A DNA stretch of 64,000 bases from Pisolithus tinctorius (Eukaryota; Basidiomycota; Agaricomycetes; Boletales; Pisolithaceae). Made by a program: the position numbers and the translations under genes. Shown in pieces: positions 22,455 through 33,464 of this stretch. The stretch lies in contig JANFAH010000008.1 of assembly GCA_024663395.1 (NCBI GenBank), positions 62,001 to 126,000 of the forward strand, in the 5' to 3' direction. The notes under the pieces were generated by a model that saw only the letters and a list, made by a program, of their open reading frames with translations, had not been told where the DNA came from and searched no databases. Numbering within the stretch: the stretch's first letter is position 1; the number at the start of each line of letters is the position of its first letter.

Positions 22455-23130
22455 TGTAAGGAAAATCCAAGTAGCTGTATAACACAAGCTTGTTAGTTTA
22501 GATAACAGCAATAAAATGAAGGGAACAAGTTGCTCATCCCAAGGGATCCTGGAATGTCAAAACTAGAAGGTGGGACTCAGCACTTTGTAATGGTAGTGTT
22601 TCAGGGCATGTGCAGCATGTTCTGCAGTGTAGTACTGGCAATGCAAGCATGGTGAGCAGTATATGTAGTTCATGCACAGCAGTTTGTGAGGCAGGCAGCA
22701 TAGACAATGTGAAAACAAAAACTTGCAGTGACCTTCTGAGTGCCAAAAGGCATCATTCTGTACCTAAGTACAGGGCTTTATAGTCTGGGCAAACCTGGAA
22801 CCTAGGTAAGACAAGGTACAAGTAAAAGAAAGCTGTATGACAGCACATACACACAGGTCAGGCCACAACAGGGGCTGAGGGTATACTACTAGCATTAAGG
22901 GAACAGAGATCATGGTAAAAGAAAAGAGTCTGAAGGAAAGGAAGTGACTGGAACACAGCAGCTGCAGGTATAGCAGTGCAAAAGAGGGAGCAAGGGTGTG
23001 GGAAGGTAGTGAAGAAGGCAGGAAGGCAGTGTGTGAACTGCAGTGAATGTGGGAAGTCTGGAGACATAACAACAGTCACAGAAGGTTGATGATAGGGGCT
23101 TATGCATCTAGGGAATGCAGATTCCTTACA
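22455..23130 (-). mobile_element. 5' LTR, CpG-free copy of the solo LTR at 1749-2394
   Basis: 676 bp with ends TGTAAGG and CCTTACA, collinear with 1749-2394 over its whole length. I found no CG in it. Almost every CG of the other copy is TG or CA here. Together with the primer site and gag start it defines a minus-strand element. Confidence 0.92.
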
Positions 23131-23262
23131 GTGCTCTCACTGGTCTCCAGTCCAGTCTTGAACCTGGTCATCCTGGACTTGTCACTTGCATACAATGTTT
23201 ATCTTAGAGTTGTGCAAAAAAATTATCTACCTCCATCATCAGTCCTGACTTGAGTTGGGAAG

Positions 23263-23873
23263 CATGATGGCATTGGATAGGTGAGTCTTGTTTCCCTTTT
23301 GGTTTGCTCCTAGGGTTGTTGAAGATTTGATTTTCTTTGGTGTCAAAAGTGAAATGTATGTTCACTGTCAAAGTCAAAGATCATGTTCCAGAAGTTGTAG
23401 AATCAGATCTTGAGAGTTGTGGTATCAAATATTGACTGGGCATCCACACAGTTCAGGATTAGTTTGCAGTTATACACACCCTCATTTTACCCCAGCCTTT
23501 TCTAACCTTACAGGTCAAATTGTGGAGTGTAGCCTTCTGCTCCCACTTAATGTGTACATATGTATTGATGAAGATGTGTACACCACATTATCCACAGCCC
23601 TATGCACAATATATCTCACCAATCTCTTCTTTCAAGCCTTTTGACATTCCCTCAAAACCTTGCACAAGGTCAGAGAGGCTTTCCTTGGGATTGTGTGATT
23701 AATACATGCATCAATTGACTGCCTGAAATCTGAGCTCCAAAGGATGTTACAAATACATTTGCCTGATTGATAGATACTGTCCAAAGCCTTTGTATGTCAG
23801 CACAGAAACTCTTCTGGCTGGGGATTTCCCCTGGAACATGTCTTCATAAGCAGGAATGAAATTGAACACAAGT
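23263..23873. repeat. CpG-depleted duplicate of 28467-29234
   Basis: This is collinear with the region covering the small plus-strand gene at 28467 and the antisense 3' end of the acyltransferase gene. It includes the intron (GTGAGTCTTGTTT), the coding stretch around AVKVKG and the tail. The copy here has lost its CpGs and carries stops and a 2-nt frame change, so neither gene is functional. The other copy has two extra blocks (about 28695-28795 and 28862-28940). Confidence 0.85.
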
Positions 23874-24114
23874 GTTCTCAACTCCAACCATTCAAATCAG
23901 TGAAGAAATGGCAGATATATCTATTTGTGTGTGACAAGCACCAACATCACACTGATGCTAGGCATGTTACAGGAGAGATTGAATATTGAACATGCCTTAC
24001 AAATTGGTGATAAGCAATAGTCCCATACCCAGACATGCTATTCTTAATGTTGGGACCATGTACAGACTTTATTTGCCTTCTGGCTTCATCAACAGTTTGT
24101 TTGCTGGAAACATC

Positions 24115-24489
24115 TCAGAACAAAAACTCCAAAAATAGTGAAAATATCCACTTACACATGCAGTACTGGATGATGATTTTGATAATAGCTTCACATAAAC
24201 CATGCATATCCCCATTATGGTCATGCAAAGCTGCCTTGACAGCTTCTGAAATGGTAGTTTGCATATTGGAGCTGTTGTATTCCTCCACAGCCAATAACAA
24301 AACCTCCTGCCAAAGATGGTGCCCATGCTGCATTAAAAAGTAAGAATGTTCAGCAACAAGCAAGCATCCTAGGACAGTAAGTATATCTTGTTTAGGGAAT
24401 GGGAAACACTTACCAATGGCATGTGCAGCCATTGACTGGAGAGTTGAGAACTTCCCCAACAAAGTGACATCCTTGGCCAGAGCTGGCAT
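24115..24489 (-). pseudogene. Unknown protein fragment, CpG-depleted
   Basis: A 124-codon frame with protein-like composition (FSTLQSMAAHAIGKCFPFPK, LLVAEHSYFLMQHGHHLW, SEAVKAALHDHNGDMHGL). It is mostly helical and rich in His, Ala and Leu. I do not recognise it. It may be an exon of a host gene caught in the decayed block. The flanks 23874-24114 and 24490-24929 show nothing else. Confidence 0.4.
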
Positions 24490-24929
24490 TTGGATGTCAG
24501 GATTGACTTCAAATTTTGACTGTTATTTTTAATGTTTGCCTTGACAAGGGGAGGTAGGAAGCTAATGCTTACAAGCTAAGAAGTTAATAGCAGATGTGTG
24601 ACAAATATGGTCACAGAATAGGTGGATGAGAAATGTAGCTTGTGATAGGAGCTGTATGGCTACACACCTCCTACCAAAGAAGAGGTTACACCAATAGCAC
24701 CACAGAATCATAATCAGCTTATGCACTCAAACAACCTTGCAGTCACTCACATTCTGCCATATAAGGAGTTTAGGGAATGCAAGAAATTTAGCAAACACAA
24801 GGGCCAACATGGTAGAACCACTTACAAGCTACAAGCCAAATGGAACCCAAAGGATGGAAGTCAAGGAAATCAAGAAAGATTCAACATTGGACAAAAATCA
24901 CATACATTCTGCAACCCATCAACATGGCC

Positions 24930-26385
24930 ACTGAGTAGACATCCAGCTGAACATACCATGAAATCACTCACCATCTGTCATGCCACCAACATCAAGAATG
25001 CAAGTGAGGCCATTGAGCAGACATCCAGCTACCCATGCCATCAAATCACTCACCCACTGTCATGCCACCAACATCAAGAATGCAAGTGAGGCCATTGAGC
25101 AGACATCCAGCTAAACATGCCATCACTCACCTGCTGTCATGCCACCAACATCAAGAGTGCAAGTGAGGCCATTGAGCAGACATCCAGCTAAACATGCCAT
25201 CCAATCACTCACATTCTGTCATGCCACCAACATTAAGAGTGCAAGTGAGGCCATTGAGCAGACATCTAGCTAAACATGCCATCAAATCACTCACAGCCTG
25301 TCATGCCACCAACATCAAGAGTGCAAGTGAGGCCATTGAACAGACATCCAGCTAGACATGCCACAAAATCACTCATCTGCTGTCATGCCACCAACACCAA
25401 GAATGCAAATGAGGCCATTGAGCAGACATCCAGCTGAACATGCCATCAAATCACTCACAGCCTGTCATGCCACAAACATCAAGAGTGCAAGTGAGGCCAT
25501 TGAACAGACATCCAGCTAAACATGCCATCAAATCACTCACATCCTGTCATGCCACCAACATCAAGAGTGCAAGTGAGGCCATTGAGCAGACATCCAGCTA
25601 AACATGCCATCAAATCACTCACATCCTGTCATGCCACCAACATCAAGAGTGCAAGTGAGGCCATTGAACAGACATCCAGCTAAACATGCCATCAAATCAC
25701 TCACCAGCTGTCATGCCACCAACATCAAGAGTGCAAGTGAGGCCATTGAGCAGACACCCAGTTAAACATGCCATCAAATCACTCACCAGCTGTCATGCCA
25801 CCAACATCAAGAGTGCAAGTGAGGCCATTGAGCAGACACCCAGCTAAACATGCCATCAAATCACTCACCAGCTGTCATGCCACCAACATCAAGAGTGCAA
25901 GTGAGGCCATTGAGCAGACATCCAGCTAACCATGCCATGACATCACTCACTTCCTGTCATGCCACCAACATCAAGAGTGCAACATTCAACAGACATCCAG
26001 CTAAACATACCATCAAATCACTCACAGTCTGTCATGCCACCAACATCAAGAGTGAAAGTGAGGCCATTGAGCAGACATCCAACTACACATGCCATCAAAT
26101 CACTCACATACTGTTATGCCACCAACATCAATAGTGCAATTGAGGCCATTGAACAGACATCCAGCTAAACACACCATGAAATCACTCACCCACTGTCATG
26201 CCACCAACAGCAAAAGTTCAAGTGAGGCTATTGAGCAGACATCCAACTAAACATGCCATCAATTACTTACCTGCTGTCACCAACATCAAGAGCACAAACA
26301 AGGCCATTGAACAGACATTCAGGCAAACATGTCATCAAATCACTCACATGCTGCCATGTCACCCACACCAGGAGCATAAATGAGC
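24930..26385. repeat. 82-bp satellite, about 17-18 copies
   Basis: Head-to-tail units contain AGTGAGGCCATTGAGCAGAC, CATCCAGCTAAACATGCC, ATCAAATCACTCAC and GTCATGCCACCAACATCAAG. Copies in the middle are nearly identical, while those at both ends are diverged or shortened. The period is not a multiple of three, so open frames across it are not genes. CpG is absent. Confidence 0.93.
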
Positions 26386-26639
26386 CCAGTTACTAAAGTC
26401 AGCATGAACATGCTGATAATTACTCACCACCTGTTAATATATGCAAGGGAACATACAATGGGAGCATCATTGACTCCATATGTCAGAAGAATTTGGTCAC
26501 TCACCACACCACTGGGAAACCATGCCAGCAGATCATATTCAAGGTCTTTTGCAGCCACCTGCAATCTTCCCACAAAACCCAACTCCATTCTTTTTCTCAA
26601 TGTCCTTCAGACAATCAGTAGCTGTGCCAAAACACACTT

Positions 26640-27992
26640 GTTTACTTACTTCTGCACAGCATATTGAATACACAGTGCAATACTTGACTGTTGTGTTGAT
26701 ATAAGCAACCTTTGTAAACCTTCCTCATTCAATACATTTGCTGTGCACTGCATCAAAGCACTGCAGTCTGCACTCTCTTGATGCATCTCTGCCAAAATAT
26801 CTAGTAACACTATCTCTGAGTGATGAATTACCCACTCTGAAGTGACACATATCCTCTTGGTGGAAACTTGCACCTGCCAAGCCTATGTTTGATGTATCCA
26901 AGCCACTTTTCTAACAGTTCCCTTTCCTTTTCTGCAATCTTTCCCTGTGCTTCTTCTATCTTCCAACCTTCATCTTCAAGTTCACCAATTGCATCAAGAT
27001 TCAAGGTATCCACCTTTGTCAGCACTAATATCACAGGAACTAGCCAGATTCTCAGTTACATGGCACTTAGCTGAGCAAAAGAATTTACCATGTCCTGTGT
27101 CACACTCATTGAAGAATTTCTGCTCTGCTGCAGTTACTGTCCTGTGGTAGTCTGTCATGGGGATGCAAAACCTACATTCCTCTGTTATCTTAGCCTGTAT
27201 TTACTCACACTGTATTCCTTACCAGATGGCATGGATGCATTCATTCACCTTTGTTGTGGCTCCACGGTCAACCACAAAGTTCCTCATCTGGTCAAACTGT
27301 TGGGTGGAACCCGCTTCGAACCCACAGGAGTCATGGAACACAAAACCTGGGTTACTCTGAAACATGAGCTCATGCTCAATATTATGGTAGCCACGCTGAG
27401 AGCACTCAGCATCAATAATCAACTTCCACATGTCAATATAGTATCTCACTGTCAAAGTGCCTTGCACGACAGCACCCTCGATCTGAAATTGTTAACTAGG
27501 TTTCACCAACCTCATAGGACCGTACCTTGTTTCCTTCCCCATCAAAGATCTCTGGCTTTTCTGTAGAGTTGCATACTCTTTGAAGAATGGTGGTTTTACC
27601 AGCATTCGCTCTGCCCATGACCAGAACTCGAAAGCGCTTAATGTTTTTCATGTATTCTTGTGCCATTTCAGGATCGAGGCGGTAAGCAGGCCCAGAAGAC
27701 GTAGCTGCTGTCACTCGTCATTAGAAAGATCGGATTTCACGAAGAGCAACAATAATACCCTGCGGAGTAGCTTCAATGTGAGTAGGAATCGGACTCGCTG
27801 CATCACCAACAAGATCACTAGGTTCTGTGTCCCCACATGGAGTGTGTCATATCTCGTAGGCTAGAACAATATCATACCTGTAGCCGCAGCTTTAGTTGCA
27901 GCAAGAGCTAAATCACTTGGGTCGCTTTGGCGAGCACGATGAGAATCACTGCCAAGCGGCTGGAACCACTTTTTGATACGACCAGGAGCCAT
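26640..27992 (-). CDS. P-loop GTPase (fungal G-domain protein)
   Basis: The start is ATG 27992 (MAPGRIKKWF). Later exons carry a P-loop (GRANAGKT), a switch-II/G3 motif in FHDSCGFEAGS and a G4 motif (VLTKVDT). They were assembled over about five introns, for example GTACGG..TTTCAG after GEGNK and GTAAGG after AIW. The last exon I can follow has AEMHQESADC and GLQRLLISTQQ and ends near 26640 at a GTAAGT donor. The true 3' end may lie nearer 26.4 kb. The family is a multicopy soluble GTP-binding group in mushrooms, of unknown role. The 5' half has normal CpG. From 27263 downstream no CpG is left, yet the frame is still readable and splice sites are intact. It may be working or freshly dead. Confidence 0.75.
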
Positions 27993-28466
27993 GTGAACGT
28001 AGGATGTGATTCTGTGTACTTCAGAACGCAGAGGTTAAGGTGTGGGTTGGATCAGTATGAGGCTCGTCTCGTGGTATCGACTCGCAGCAAGAGGCCTAGG
28101 GCGCCTATCTCCTTGCACTTACGCATGTGCTTATGTGATTATGTGAAGGTTGGGCGACGTTGACCTCCATGATCATAGCCTCAATTCCTTCGCAAGGCAA
28201 ATATAAAAATCTCTGAGCATGCCTACTATGCCCCAATATCCAACGTTCAACAGACTAACAAAATTGGATGTTTAACCTGCAAAGAAATCTTATAAGTGCA
28301 TGTTTGTTGTATCTTCCTGTTCACGAAACCTCAAACATCCTATTTTTTATGTCCCCCTCCGTGAAACCGATGAAGGGGTCTGAGGACAGCATCTCCGTTT
28401 GCACCACCATCGAGTTTGATGGAATTACCTCTTCGTCATTGATCCTGAGTCGAGTGTGGTAGCGCG
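27993..28466. other. Intergenic, divergent promoters
   Basis: CpG-normal sequence between the minus-strand GTPase and the plus-strand gene at 28467. A short open frame (28268-28462) is not supported as a gene. Confidence 0.4.
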
Positions 28467-29233
28467 ATGTCAGTGAACGGGTGAGTCTTGTTTGCCTTTT
28501 GGTTTACTTCCTAGCGTTGTTGACAACTTGATTTTCTTTGGTGTCGAAAAGCGAGATGTATGCTGTCAAAGTCAAAGGGAGAGTTCCGGAAGATGTAGAA
28601 GCAGAGCTTCGGAGTCGTGGTATCAAATATCAACCGAGCAACCAGACAGATCAGGACCAGTTCACAGTCACACACACCCCTCGTTTTACCCCAAGCTCGT
28701 CTTTCCCTTTGCAATCAGATTGACTCCGTTTTGTCAGAGTCATATTGCTATGCTATGCATAGCATCTCATTCGTTGCTCATGCTGCTTCATGCAAAACCT
28801 TACAGGTCGAATTGTGGAGTGTGGCTTTCTGCTCCCATTCGACGCGTACATGTATATTAATATGAAGGTGTTGGACCCCCTACAAGCCCCCGGTTGTCTC
28901 TGTACTACTCAAGGGTAACCTGGCTGACCAGCATGCACTGATGACGCGCACATCACATCATCCACGGCCCTATGCCCGAGATATCTCGACAGTCTCCTTA
29001 TTCAAGCCTTTCGTCATTCCCTCGAAACCTTGTACGAGATCAGAGACTTTCCTTGGGCTTGCGCGATCGTACGTGCATCGATTGACTCTCCGAAATCTGA
29101 GCTCCGGAAGATGTTACGGATACATTTGTCCGATTGGCAGATTCCGTTCGAAGCCTTTGTATGTCAGCGTAGGAACCCTGCCGGCTACGAGGTTTCCCCC
29201 GGAACGCGTCTTTATGAGCAGGAACGAAATTGA
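28467..29233 (+). CDS. Small unknown gene, duplicated at 23263
   Basis: The proposed first exon is ATG 28467-28480, with intron GTGAGT..AAAAG to 28551. The sequence then continues as MYAVKVKGRVPEDVEAELRS. A further splice near 28795-28801 leads to a segment with VECGFLLPFDAY. The last part, LLIQAFRHSLETLYEIRDF to RLYEQERN, stops at 29233. The joins near 28695-28800 and 28862-28940 are uncertain. I do not recognise the protein. Its end overlaps about 195 nt of antisense coding sequence of the acyltransferase gene, so one of the two 3' ends may be mis-modelled. The existence of a collinear copy at 23.3 kb shows the unit has been duplicated. Confidence 0.45.
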
Positions 29234-31669
29234 TGACGTGGTCATAATCCCAATGGTCCCCCTCTTCTGATTCGTCAGGAGTTTGAGACCCTGTACTTCC
29301 TCTCCATGCACTGGTGCCGCGTTTCGCGGCACAACTCCGTCCAAATAATCTCTCGTCCATCCAAGTCTGGAAAGTGCGAGTCAGATCCGATGTTCGTGGA
29401 GACGGTATGATCCTACCATTGGACGGATAAGAAGGTTCCCCTGTGCACCTACCTGGTCGACACTGCTCTTCTTGCAGCAAACTCCTGAGTCATCATTTCC
29501 AGTTGAAGTAGGAGCACTGGCTGGAACTAAAATGCAGAACTCTCTCCTACGTTTGACGAGTGGATACCAGTGACGTAAAGGCAAAACTCACCTTGTCGAA
29601 ATCATCGTAAAGCTTGGGTCCAAATTCGTTGATAACGTCCACGACCTCGTTTGAGAGTCGCATCCTCATTTCCTTTACTTTGCCAAGATCTCGTTGATGC
29701 CGAGGACCGAGGGCAAGGATAAGTGGCCTAAGCGACCTATAAAGATGGAGATGAGCCCAAACTTGAAAGTCAGAGCGACATGCACTTACTTGAAAATGTC
29801 CATCCCAGCCTCACCAAACTTAAGAGCTGCATAGTTCATAACAAGTAGCGCAAAGGCGATGAGGAAGGGCGCGCATAGCCGTACACTTAGAGGAGACTGA
29901 ACGTTCACAGCGATTGCTACTGCGAGGACTGCGTAAAGCGTGTACAAGAGGGGAGCCGTACCAAGACAGATCAGGACTTTCCAGGTCGCAGACAGATCTC
30001 GATCTGCGACTTTGATGACGGAAGCTGCGAGTGCCTCTGGTATCGCCAAGTCAGTTATTACATCTATCCACGTTCGTCCTTTTCGTACCTTTGGCCTTCC
30101 GTCTAGAAATCACGAAGACCAGAACAATCACAGGACCGTTCAATATCGTTCCAGACAAGGCGAGAACTGCCCAAACCGTTAGGGGGGCCAGACGATACAA
30201 CAGATGACTCAAGGTTTTCCAAGTCGCTTTCCGCGCCTGCGGTACCTTGTCATGGTCTTCAGTTCCGCTGAACTACCCAGAGCGCGAGATGTTGTCCTAC
30301 CTGATGGTCTCGCAATCCAAGATCCCGAAGAAGTCGATTGTATTTCAATACATCAGCTTTCAGTTTTTGTATGCGTGGTTCATCCTTGAAATGGGCGTAA
30401 CCTTCCAAGAAACGGCGGTTAAGCTCGGCCACCTGTCCCAACGTAGGGTACCGCTCTGGGGTATTGTAAAGGCGCCGGGCTGCTTGTATTAACTACGCTA
30501 CGGAGGTAAGCGGAGAATTGACACTAACGACTAAGCACCGCACCATAAGAGTGTCATAATCAGGTGCCCTTACTGTCACAGTCTTCAGACCGTCGTGGAT
30601 GAGATCCAGAAGCTTTGCAACTGCTTCACGCTTGCTTGATCCGCCTTGCTTGAACATCTCCACCAACTCTTCTGGTACATCCAGCACACTTCCAAATTCC
30701 ACGACGGCTCGCGATCGGAATCGATGGGTGTGGAAATAGTACAGACCAACGGGCACGATCTTAACTTTCACACCTGGATCATTCGCTATCGCCCCAAGTG
30801 CCATTAAGGACACACCCGCTTTCAGAGGAAGCAGGTCAGGTCTGTCGTGGCTGCCACCTGCAACGCATCGTCAAGTAGGAACGGAGCGCATATAACACGT
30901 TCAAAACCTTCAGGAAAAATTCCGATGCAACCGCCTTCCTTCAGTCGTTGGTAGACCCCACGATACATCTCTTGTTGGTCAATGTAAGGCAAAATTTTGA
31001 ACGGAAAGCCCCCTTTCCCTTCTGCCTCGGTTTCCGTCAACTTCTCTCGTACACCAGCGGTTCCCTTGCTTGCTTCACTTCCGAATTCCTTCTTAAGGCG
31101 CAATTCGGAGTCTGAAATCACCTCGAGGACTTCCGCAACGACCGGGTTAACGGAGTTGGACAACATAATTTGCATCCTAGGAGAGAATTCTGACTTGAAA
31201 CGGGTACCCTCTCCAAGCACTTGGCAGGAGTCATTGGGTGAAAGGTAAACCAACCCAGTTCCAGATTTGGCCTCGTCTATAGCTCGAACCACGGGTACTA
31301 TGCAATAGTCGGAATGCATATGGCCGCTGAAGGTCTGGAAACGCACTGCAATTGTCCGTTTGTCGGGCAAGGAAACCAACTACTTTACGTTTCAGGCTCT
31401 TGGCAGCAGTCAAGTACTGAATGCGACGGCGTGTTTCTCGGTACACCTCTAGACTCAGGAGGACGCCGTCAAGGAACTGGGTGTACAACGTCAGTCTATA
31501 CAGGATAGCAAAGAGCCATACATACTCGGTTGTGGTGGGGTGCAACGGCAAATATGACAGGTCCATCTCGAGGGATATTGAAGGCACCTCTTGGACATAC
31601 TTCCCTGAAGAATATTTGGGCAATTATTCTCCAAAACAGCAGCGCAGTTTCATAAGTAACGGTAGACAT
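29040..31669 (-). CDS. SCT1: Glycerol-3-phosphate/dihydroxyacetone-phosphate acyltransferase, SCT1/GPT2 type
   Basis: It catalyses the first acylation in phospholipid and triacylglycerol synthesis at the ER. The start is ATG 31669 (MSTVTYETALLFWRIIAQIF), whose N-terminal helix fits the family. Acyltransferase motif I is PHHNR joined across an intron (donor GTATGT) to FLDG, giving the H-x4-D motif. The later FPEG is joined across an intron to GSHDRPDLLPLKAGVS, the glycerophosphate-binding motif. A long insert between the motifs is typical for fungi. Downstream are two or three membrane segments (LAPLTVWAVLALSGTILNGP, ICLGTAPLLYTLYAVLAVA, FLIAFALLVMNYAAL), a conserved GPRHQRDLAKVKEMR helix and a Ser/Arg-rich C-terminal tail ending SRKPKESL. 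At least eight short introns are needed. All key residues are present. Confidence 0.88.
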
Positions 31670-33464
31670 GTCGGAAAGTGGTATGGCCGTACGCGGAGAG
31701 GGGCAGCGGAAACAACTTGGAACTTCATATTGTGAGGACTAATATATTTCGTTGGGGACGAGGGAGCCCCACTGATCTGATGGCAGCGAAGCGCCGCGAG
31801 GCCAGAGCGCAGGCTTATGCGTTGACATGGACACTTCAAGTCATCGTATCCAAGACAGAAAGGTTTCGAACTCCGTAGCTCTGCCAGAGCCTCCATTCCT
31901 CTTCAGCATGACGTCGTTTCACTGTTGTTGACTGTGTATAAATGACAGAAACACCAGTAACAGAGCAAGTCTAAGGATGCATCAACCGCTTTCTTGACGG
32001 TATCAGGGACTCGAGGATTTGCTACTGTGATGACTTCGAAGTATTGGCAACATTACATAAGGTTGACGCCCAAGGCATCTCCAGTGTCCACAGTCCCCCC
32101 GGATCCCAGACGGTACGTGTGATCCCAGTAGTAACTATTGAACCAGTGTTAATTTCATGCCCACAGCCCACACAGACGTGGCTATTGGACATCGTTAGTT
32201 GTGTTCCTGATGTCACCTTGGGACGCAGGACGCCGAGCGCTGACGACGAACACCAGGTATTGTAACGTCTCCCACGTCGCCACGCCCACTCGTCGACAGC
32301 TTGGATGAAAGAGACGTTCCGGAGCGGGTTTCCTTCTTGTGCTATCATCTGACAGGCACGACAGATGCGCAGACGAGGTTGCAACGCATCAATGGTAATG
32401 CAACCATTCCATCTGGATCAATGAGTCCTTGCACGAGCACTGTCAGCAACGCTACTCTGATTGATAATCATCTGCCTCAGTCTGAATGAAATCGGTGGAT
32501 CTGAGTTCGGGAATGCGATTTCACCAGGAGACATTGGCTCCGGCTTACTGATAGGTACCTCGCTGGGTACGTACGAGTGTTACTCAGACCCCTTCTTTCG
32601 CTCAAGTGTGGTCTTTTAGCACATCCCTCTCCGGTGCTCAGAAATCTTCCATATCGGACAACTCTCATATTCTTCATGCCGACTCACCACGAAGGTGTAT
32701 ATGGATAGACTCGTCTGATGCAATGAATGCTATGGGTTCATCTACGCTCCATGGACTACTTTACAGGAATTCTATCTCGTCACTGGAATATCAATATCTT
32801 CTCCCAATATGACCGTAGATATTGAAAATCCAAAAACTCCTCCTCTCACCTTACACCGCTCAAACTTGGTCTCCGAATTTCAGGTGACATTATCGCAACC
32901 TCGCTTGCATATGCATCCAGAGGAGGGGAAAGGTTAAAGGTCTGGTTGCCACTTGGGAAAAGGAGGTCAAACGTTGGGGGAGTTTGAGTAGCACTGACAA
33001 TTTGATCTGTAGCGTGGGGTCTGTATCCAGGATGTAGGGAGTGAGAGCGAGATCAGCAGGACAAGTGATGTTAGCTGCCAGCAGGTTGAGAATGCGCAGG
33101 AGAGGGCAGAGGTTTTCCCTGAAAATGCCAACTGTTCACCAACTTCGTTGATCAGTGGATTGGGCATTATAACCAGGTCCAGTGACGAACTACCTAGTGG
33201 CGTCGCACTATGAATGCTACATTCCTACTTGGGAAACAATACATATGAATCTTTCAGAAAAAAGTCGTGCTGCCATTATTTTTGTGAACAGCTGTAAGTT
33301 TGTCTCGAACAGCTCATGTTGAAAGAAGACTCTCGCATGGAGACTTTCCAATGTCAAATTGGAGAGAAAAGAACAAAGTGATTCAACCTAATCCGTACAG
33401 AAGCCTAAGAACATCTGTTGCACACAATTCACAATACTGCTTCTTCTGTAGTCGAGGATTGATA
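31670..33464. other. No supported gene (1.8 kb)
   Basis: CpG-normal sequence. A minus-strand frame at 32022-32384 has a CxxC..CxxC-like pattern (RICRACQMI, CVGCGHEI) but no context that makes it convincing. Nothing else is recognised. Confidence 0.35.

Larger units (their letters stand above)
3400..27263. other. CpG-depleted block (about 24 kb)
   Basis: By eye, CG dinucleotides fall to about one or two per kilobase here and to zero over long stretches. I found none from 26381 to 27263 and none in 22455-23130. Outside this block they are frequent. TG and CA are correspondingly common. The small exceptions include 8.13-8.21 kb. The block coincides with nested dead transposons and satellites. 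This is the expected result of long-term cytosine methylation at CG, or of a CG-directed RIP-like process. The left edge lies just past the gypsy-1 LTR and the right edge lies within the GTPase gene. Confidence 0.92.

Noticed and set aside
25850..26168. Open frames across the 82-bp satellite
   Set aside because: The period is not a multiple of three and the frames shift between copies.
24930..26385. Possible CRISPR array
   Set aside because: Units are contiguous tandem copies without spacers, in a eukaryote.
32022..32384. Minus-strand frame with paired cysteines
   Set aside because: Possible zinc-binding pattern, but no start, neighbours or domain to support it.
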